Part shown: in pieces, positions 7,181 through 10,272 of the stretch
How positions within the stretch are numbered: the stretch's first letter is position 1
Layout of the letters: every line of letters starts with the position of its first letter
From: an uncultured archaeon A07HN63
GTDB taxonomy: Archaea > Halobacteriota > Halobacteria > Halobacteriales > Haloferacaceae
Reading direction: 5' to 3'
DNA length: 10,272 nt
Assembly: GCA_000496215.1 (NCBI GenBank)
Contig: KI543217.1
Coordinates: forward strand, 54,962-65,233
Position numbers and translations under genes: made by a program
Notes under the pieces: generated by a model
Seen by the model: the letters and a program-made list of their open reading frames with translations, nothing else
Database searches by the model: none
Told to the model about the DNA's origin: nothing

Positions 7181-7186
7181 TACTAA
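7181..7186 (-). promoter_or_regulatory. Candidate TATA box for the universal stress protein gene
   Basis: TTAGTA on the minus strand (7186 to 7181) is at -29 to -24 from ATG 7157, and no SD precedes that ATG. This fits a leaderless transcript and separates the gene from the upstream gatD unit. Inferred from position only. Confidence 0.4.
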
Positions 7187-7220
7187 CATCCACCGCCGAT
7201 GGAATCACGCCGGATGAAAC

Positions 7221-7496
7221 CTACTCCTCAGTCGGTCGTTCCGGTAACTCGCCACCGCCGCTACGGGTGTAGAGATAGCCGAAGTGAACGATACCGGGGA
7301 GGACGACGCCGCCGACCGCCCAGCCGGTAGCGACAACGACCGGCCGACCGCGGCGGCGGGCGTCGCGGAACAGCCACACCGAGATCCCGACGGTGATCGC
7401 GTAGACGACGGCCAGAATCGGCTGTTCGATAACGGTCCCGACGAACAGTGGTGTCGCCGTCGTTCCCGTGGCGACCAGCGGCGTCGCTACTCCCAC
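7221..7496 (-). CDS. Small two-helix membrane protein overlapping gatD 3' end
   Basis: A 91-residue hypothetical membrane protein. Two hydrophobic segments are visible: PLFVGTVIEQPILAVVYAIT continuing into VGISVWLF, and, after the basic linker RDARRRGRP, VVVATGWAVGGVVLPGIVHF. The protein ends in an acidic tail (GGGELPERPTEE). The positive linker between helices suggests both termini face outward. No family is recognised. The chosen start is GTG 7496, which overlaps the gatD stop (TAG at 7489-7487) by 10 nt; no ATG occurs near the first helix, and the longer frame from ATG 7577 would read Arg/Gly-rich sequence inside gatD. The overlap implies co-transcription and possibly translational coupling with gatD. 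Whether it works with GatD or is merely downstream is unknown. Confidence 0.7.
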   Translation of the reverse strand: MGVATPLVATGTTATPLFVGTVIEQPILAVVYAITVGISVWLFRDARRRGRPVVVATGWAVGGVVLPGIVHFGYLYTRSGGGELPERPTEE

Positions 7497-8773
7497 GGCT
7501 GTGATTCCTCGGTGAGTTCGCCGGCCAGCGAGCGACCCATCGCGTCGGCCGGGTCGTCCACGTTCGCCAGCGCCCACATCAGTTTCACCTTCGCGGTGCC
7601 GGGCAGCGTATCGCCGGCCTCGACGACGCCCGCATCCAGCAGGTCACGCCCGGTGTCGTAGACCCGATCACAGACCCGACCCTCCAGACACTGGCTGGTC
7701 ATCGCCACGACGGTCCCGTTCTCGACCAGCCCTTCGACCCGCGGGATCAGATCGGTATGGATGTGGCCGAGTCCCGTCCCTTCGATGATCACGCCGTCGG
7801 CGTCGTCGAGGTAGTCCCACGCTGCGGTATCCATCCCGGGGGTGAATTTCACGAGTTCGACCGACGGGTTGAGGTCGTCGTCGAGCGCGAGGTCGCTCGT
7901 ACCGCGGGTCGCGTACTCGTGGGCGAACTCGAAGGCATCGTCGGCCGCCTCGCCGTCGGCGCCGTCGGCCTCGGCGGTGGCGTACTCGATAGTTGCCAGC
8001 GGCGAGCGGCCGACCGTCTCGAAGGCATCCCGGCGGGAGGTGTGGTTCTTCCGGACGCGGGTGCCGCGGTGGAGTGCGCAGTGCTCGTCGCTGGCGTCGG
8101 CGTGCATACAGACCAGCACCTCCGCGCAGTCACCTTTTGCGGCTTCGACCGCACAGACCGCGTTCATCACGTTGTCCGAGGAGGGGCGGTCGGCCGACCG
8201 CTGGCTACCGGTGAAGACGACCGGGACCGGCGTATCGAGCATGAAGGCCAGCACCGACGCCGAGAACTGCATCGTGTCGGTGCCGTGCATGACGACGACG
8301 CCGTCTGCGCCGGCCTCGATCTCCTCGTGGACAGCCGCGGCGAGTTGCTGCCAGATCGTGGGGTCCATGTTCTCGCTGAGGATGTTGGCGACGACCCGAC
8401 CCCGGTAGTTGGCGCGACCGGCGAGTTCGGGGACGGCCCTGAGCACGTCGTCGGCGGTGAACTGCGCGGTAACCGCGCCGGTGCGGTAGTCGACCGTCGA
8501 GGCGATGGTGCCGCCCGTCGAGATGAGCGAGATGGTCGGCCGGTCGTCGCCAAACTCGATCTCGGAGACGCCCTCCTCGTCGGGCTCGCCCGCCTCGCCG
8601 ACATCGTAGACATCGGTGTCGAGCACCTCGACGCTGGCTGCCTCGCGGTCGATCCCGATGTTGTAGCCGCCGTCGAGCTTGAGCACGATGTGGTCGCTCG
8701 TCGATGACGGCATCACCACGCCCTCGCTGGTGGTGTCGCCGCGCTCGACGCGGACGCGGTCGCCTGGATTCAT
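7487..8773 (-). CDS. gatD: Glu-tRNA(Gln) amidotransferase subunit D (GatD)
   Basis: A 428-residue archaeal GatD. With GatE it forms the GatDE complex, which turns Glu-tRNA(Gln) into Gln-tRNA(Gln); GatD is the asparaginase-like subunit that releases ammonia from an amide donor. An N-terminal SH3-like domain (about 1-50, GDRVRVERGDTTSEGVV) leads through an acidic linker to the asparaginase-type domain. Catalytic residues are visible as T89 in STGGTIAS (85-92), T165-D166 in VMHGTDTMQFS (161-171) and K242 in RVRKNHTS; these keep the spacing of the known tetrad in the methanogen enzyme. Later motifs include GVIIEGTGLGHIH and AMTSQCLEGRVCDRVYD. ATG 8773 gives the conserved start MNPGDRV; the frame upstream to 8950 is not GatD-like. 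gatE is not in the window. The gene is divergent from vapBC, and its 3' end overlaps a small membrane protein gene. Confidence 0.96.
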   Translation of the reverse strand: MNPGDRVRVERGDTTSEGVVMPSSTSDHIVLKLDGGYNIGIDREAASVEVLDTDVYDVGEAGEPDEEGVSEIEFGDDRPTISLISTGGTIASTVDYRTGAVTAQFTADDVLRAVPELAGRANYRGRVVANILSENMDPTIWQQLAAAVHEEIEAGADGVVVMHGTDTMQFSASVLAFMLDTPVPVVFTGSQRSADRPSSDNVMNAVCAVEAAKGDCAEVLVCMHADASDEHCALHRGTRVRKNHTSRRDAFETVGRSPLATIEYATAEADGADGEAADDAFEFAHEYATRGTSDLALDDDLNPSVELVKFTPGMDTAAWDYLDDADGVIIEGTGLGHIHTDLIPRVEGLVENGTVVAMTSQCLEGRVCDRVYDTGRDLLDAGVVEAGDTLPGTAKVKLMWALANVDDPADAMGRSLAGELTEESQPWE

Positions 8774-8796
8774 ACTCCCGGGTTGCCCGGGGGTCG

Positions 8797-8804
8797 ACTT
8801 GAAA
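8797..8804 (-). promoter_or_regulatory. Candidate TATA box for gatD
   Basis: TTTCAAGT on the minus strand (8804 to 8797) is at -31 to -24 from the gatD ATG at 8773. The overlapping GAAACC (8801-8806) forms a 6-bp inverted repeat with GGTTTC (8817-8822) across 10 nt. Assignment rests on position and AT content. Confidence 0.4.
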
Positions 8805-8894
8805 CCACGCTTTCGCGGTTTCGATAGTGGGCATTCCAATGGAACCGTCCGTATCCTCTTGTTTTGAAACGGGGGAGATCGGGAACAACCTTGA

Positions 8895-8916
8895 TGTGTA
8901 CCCAAACCTATACACA
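8895..8916. promoter_or_regulatory. Palindrome over the vapBC promoter, candidate autoregulatory operator
   Basis: TGTGTA (8895-8900) and TACACA (8911-8916) form a perfect 6-bp inverted repeat with a 10-nt spacer. The left arm falls at -30 to -25 from the vapB ATG, in the TATA window, and the right arm at -14 to -9. Toxin-antitoxin operons are commonly repressed by their antitoxin at such palindromes. The sequence is seen; VapB binding is inferred. Confidence 0.5.
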
Positions 8917-8924
8917 AAACACGG

Positions 8925-9185
8925 ATGGCCTCGAAAAACATCGGCATCAAAGAAGATGTCTACGAGCGGCTGAAAGCGCACAAACGCGGTGACGAAAGCT
9001 TCAGCGAGACGCTCAACCGCCTCCTCGGCGAACTCGATTCCGATTGGCGGACGAACGCCGGGTTTCTCTCTCAGCACGAGGCTGACGACCTCGAAGCGGC
9101 GGTTGAACAGGGCTTTGCGGATCTCGATGCTGCGTTCGATGAAGATGGCGATGGAATCGACGAGCGGCTTTCAGGGGAATCGTGA
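8925..9185 (+). CDS. vapB: VapB-family antitoxin
   Basis: An 86-residue antitoxin of the haloarchaeal VapB type. The N-terminus MASKNIGIKEDVYERLKAHK (1-20) and the following DESFSETLNRLLGE (23-36) look like a ribbon-helix-helix DNA-binding domain: a short strand, then two helices. The acidic C-terminal half (HEADDLEAAVEQGFADLDAAFDE, 51-73) is the kind of helix that wraps around and blocks a PIN toxin. The stop overlaps the toxin GTG start by 4 nt (GTGA at 9182-9185), a standard translational coupling arrangement. ATG 8925 has no SD and is probably leaderless, downstream of a palindrome that may be its own operator. The pair is divergent from gatD with 151 nt between starts. Recognition rests on sequence pattern plus the adjoining PIN gene. 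Confidence 0.9.
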   Translation: MASKNIGIKEDVYERLKAHKRGDESFSETLNRLLGELDSDWRTNAGFLSQHEADDLEAAVEQGFADLDAAFDEDGDGIDERLSGES

Positions 9186-9568
9186 AGCTCGCCGATGCGT
9201 CGTTTCTCATCGATTACGCCCGCGGTGACGACGCCGCAATCGCGTATTTAGCCGCCCACGACAGCGAAGAGATCGGTGCACCGACCATCGTCCTCTCCGA
9301 GCTGTATCGCGGGTTGATGATCACCCAAGAGATGACACAAGCGGAGGCTATGTCGAAGTACGAGTGGGTGCAGCCGGTGCCGTTCACGAACGAAACGGCT
9401 GCGGAAGCCGCCGAAATCTACGTCAAGCTCCGTGCCGATGGCGAAATGATCAACAAGAGCGACATCTACATCGCTGGAACTGCTCGCTCGCTCGGTGTGC
9501 CACTCGTCGTGGACGACACCGATTTTGCTGCTATCGAGGGCCTGAAAACCGAGACGTACCGAAACTAG
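9182..9568 (+). CDS. vapC: VapC-family toxin, PIN-domain ribonuclease
   Basis: A 128-residue PIN-domain protein, the usual VapC length. PIN toxins are metal-dependent RNases that cut specific RNAs (tRNA or rRNA in studied bacterial cases) when the antitoxin is degraded. The four acidic positions are present: D5 in KLADASFLIDYARG, E40 in APTIVLSELYRG (33-44), D94 in INKSDIYIAGTA (90-101) and D112/D114 in VVDDTDFAAIEG (109-120). The toxin therefore appears catalytically complete. The start is GTG 9182, overlapping the vapB TGA by 4 nt; it gives the canonical short lead to the first catalytic Asp. RNA target is unknown. An inverted repeat begins 13 nt after the stop. Neither gene shows decay, so the module is probably functional. 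Confidence 0.93.
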   Translation: MKLADASFLIDYARGDDAAIAYLAAHDSEEIGAPTIVLSELYRGLMITQEMTQAEAMSKYEWVQPVPFTNETAAEAAEIYVKLRADGEMINKSDIYIAGTARSLGVPLVVDDTDFAAIEGLKTETYRN

Positions 9569-9580
9569 TTCTTGGAGACT

Positions 9581-9622
9581 GTGCTACAACGGCACGCTAC
9601 ACAGTATCGTCGTTGTGGGCAC
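9581..9622. repeat. Imperfect inverted repeat between vapC and the downstream membrane protein gene
   Basis: The arms 9581-9591 (GTGCTACAACG) and 9611-9622 (CGTTGTGGGCAC) pair as 4 + 6 bp with a one-by-two internal loop around a 19-nt loop. Two alternative pairings compete: GTGC 9581-9584 with GCAC 9592-9595, and GTTGTG 9612-9617 with CACAAC 9620-9625. There is no T-run after it, so it is not a standard haloarchaeal terminator. It could be an operator or RNA structure in the 87-nt gap. Confidence 0.45.
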
Positions 9623-9655
9623 AACAGCCAAACCGCTGGGCCGCCACATTCGGGT

Positions 9656-10114
9656 ATGCAGCAGTCCGAGGAACTAACCGAGACGGTCGAGGACATCGAC
9701 ACCGACGCAGCCGCTGCTGACGACAACAGCGGCTCGGGCCGTCTCGGCGGCCGCTTCTCGGTGAAAGCCCTCCTCGTGTCGCTCGTCGCCGTCGCGGTCG
9801 GCGTCGGTGTCGGCGGTGCGATCCCGCTCGTCGGTGGGCTCACCTCGCTGGTCGGTGTGGCCGCGGCGACGTTTGTGCTCGGGATGCTCGGACAGTCGTG
9901 GTATCTCGAAACCGGCCTCGCCGGCGGCGTGGTCGTCGGTGTCAACTTCGCGCTGAGTCTGCTGACGACGGCTGCGCTGCCAATCGGGCTGGAGTTCTTC
10001 CAGCAGTACGGCCTCGCCTTCGGCGGCGTCGGTGTCGTCCTCGGTGTCGCGCTCGCGCTGGTCGGTCACTACTTCGGCCGGGATCTGCGCGATGGACTCA
10101 CACGTGAAATATAA
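9656..10114 (+). CDS. Hypothetical four-helix membrane protein, 152 aa
   Basis: No family recognised. Residues 1-34 are acidic and low in complexity (EDIDTDAAAADDNSGSG), likely cytoplasmic and disordered. Four hydrophobic segments follow, at roughly 36-57 (KALLVSLVAVAVGVGVGG), 61-79 (GLTSLVGVAAATFVLGML), 88-110 (GLAGGVVVGVNFALSLLTTA) and 118-140 (YGLAFGGVGVVLGVALALVG). They are rich in Gly spaced three or four residues apart, suggesting tight helix packing. A short charged tail (GRDLRDGLTREI) ends the protein. The start is taken as ATG 9656; the in-frame ATG at 9572 would add a Cys/His-containing stretch that reads through the inverted repeat and looks non-coding. No SD or clear TATA box is seen. 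It is followed after 37 nt by another membrane protein gene, so the two may be related in function. Confidence 0.78.
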   Translation: MQQSEELTETVEDIDTDAAAADDNSGSGRLGGRFSVKALLVSLVAVAVGVGVGGAIPLVGGLTSLVGVAAATFVLGMLGQSWYLETGLAGGVVVGVNFALSLLTTAALPIGLEFFQQYGLAFGGVGVVLGVALALVGHYFGRDLRDGLTREI

Positions 10115-10121
10115 CCGTCAC

Positions 10122-10129
10122 TTTCAGTA
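10122..10129 (+). promoter_or_regulatory. Candidate TATA box for the gene at 10152
   Basis: TTTCAGTA is at -30 to -23 from ATG 10152. A second AT-rich tract, AAATATAA (10107-10114), overlaps the stop codon of the preceding gene at -45 to -38 and is an alternative if the transcript has a short leader. Position-based inference. Confidence 0.4.
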
Positions 10130-10151
10130 GCCAGCCGGAGCCATACTGGGT

Positions 10152-10272
10152 ATGGATCGACGCGAGAAAGCGTGGGTCGTCGGTTTGACATCGTTTCTCG
10201 GCGCCATCGTCCTGTTCGCGCTGGCGGTCTATCCGTTTCAGTACGGCCTCGTCGAGAGCACGCTGGTGGTGG
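10152..10272 (+). CDS. Hypothetical membrane protein (3' end cut by window edge)
   Basis: Only 40 complete codons are visible before the right edge. The protein begins MDRREKAWVVGLTSFLGAIV: a short basic N-terminus, then a hydrophobic segment at about 8-26 (WVVGLTSFLGAIVLFALAVY), then PFQYGLVESTLVV. This resembles a signal anchor or the first helix of a multi-pass protein with its N-terminus inside. The absence of an obvious signal-peptidase site favours a retained helix. Family cannot be named from this fragment. The start is supported by the TATA-like box 23-30 nt upstream and uninterrupted coding to the edge. Confidence 0.65.
   Translation, partial: MDRREKAWVVGLTSFLGAIVLFALAVYPFQYGLVESTLVV

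Noticed and set aside
7757..8707. 316-codon open frame on the + strand opposite gatD
   Set aside because: Antisense shadow; gatD on the minus strand carries all catalytic motifs over the same DNA.
8801..8822. GAAACC-N10-GGTTTC inverted repeat upstream of gatD
   Set aside because: Same 6-10-6 geometry as the vapBC palindrome but unrelated arm sequence. It overlaps the gatD promoter window, but six-base arms alone are weak evidence.
8834..8844. 11-bp palindrome TTCCA-A-TGGAA between gatD and vapB
   Set aside because: Too short to distinguish from chance, and not in the core-promoter window of either gene.
9137..9170. EF-hand-like DEDGDG stretch at VapB residues 72-77
   Set aside because: The hydrophobic position is out of register and there is no Glu at position 12 of the loop. 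It is better read as an acidic halophilic tail.
1..10272. CRISPR array, insertion sequence, prophage or novel defence system
   Set aside because: No regularly spaced repeats, transposase, integrase or terminal repeats were found. The only accessory module is a conventional vapBC pair.

Overview
The window is chromosomal DNA of a halophilic archaeon (class Halobacteria). It is GC-rich, the predicted proteins are acidic (Asp/Glu-rich, with low-complexity acidic tails), and the gene set is archaeal: SBDS ribosome-assembly factor, GatD, archaeal-type HflX, haloarchaeal VapB/VapC and a tandem universal stress protein. Most translation starts have no clear Shine-Dalgarno (SD) sequence but carry an AT-rich box about 23-32 nt upstream, as expected for leaderless transcripts. 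I cannot place the genus from the sequence.

Layout. Positions 1-3582 run on the + strand: the C-terminal three quarters of a type-2 glycerate kinase (cut by the left edge), a 60-residue zinc-finger-like protein, SBDS, and the GTPase HflX, which is preceded by a 209-nt gap and a good SD. Positions 3599-8773 run on the - strand. In transcription order these are gatD (8773 to 7487), a small two-helix membrane protein overlapping its 3' end (7496 to 7221), a two-domain universal stress protein (7157 to 6270), a SAM methyltransferase (6228 to 5597), the NAD(P)H-hydrate repair enzyme nnr (5568 to 4116) and moaC (4123 to 3599), which overlaps nnr by 8 nt and converges on hflX. From 8925 the + strand resumes with a vapBC toxin-antitoxin pair divergent from gatD, then a four-helix membrane protein and the first 40 codons of another membrane protein cut by the right edge.

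Functional themes. Ribosome and translation upkeep recurs (SBDS, HflX, GatD, and VapC as an RNase of the PIN family). Metabolite and cofactor housekeeping is the second theme (glycerate phosphorylation, NAD(P)HX repair, molybdopterin synthesis). Apart from nnr-moaC, vapBC and gatD with its small partner, the genes look like independently transcribed units.

The most notable anomaly is a cluster of three one-base frameshifts within about 1.6 kb: two in nnr and one in the adjacent methyltransferase. All have the same sign (one base short), and intact family motifs lie on both sides of each. They could be clustered sequencing or assembly errors or very recent decay, and the sequence alone cannot decide. 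I found no CRISPR array, insertion sequence, tRNA or rRNA gene, and no convincing undescribed system. The best regulatory candidates are a palindrome over the vapBC promoter and a hairpin-forming repeat between vapC and the next gene.
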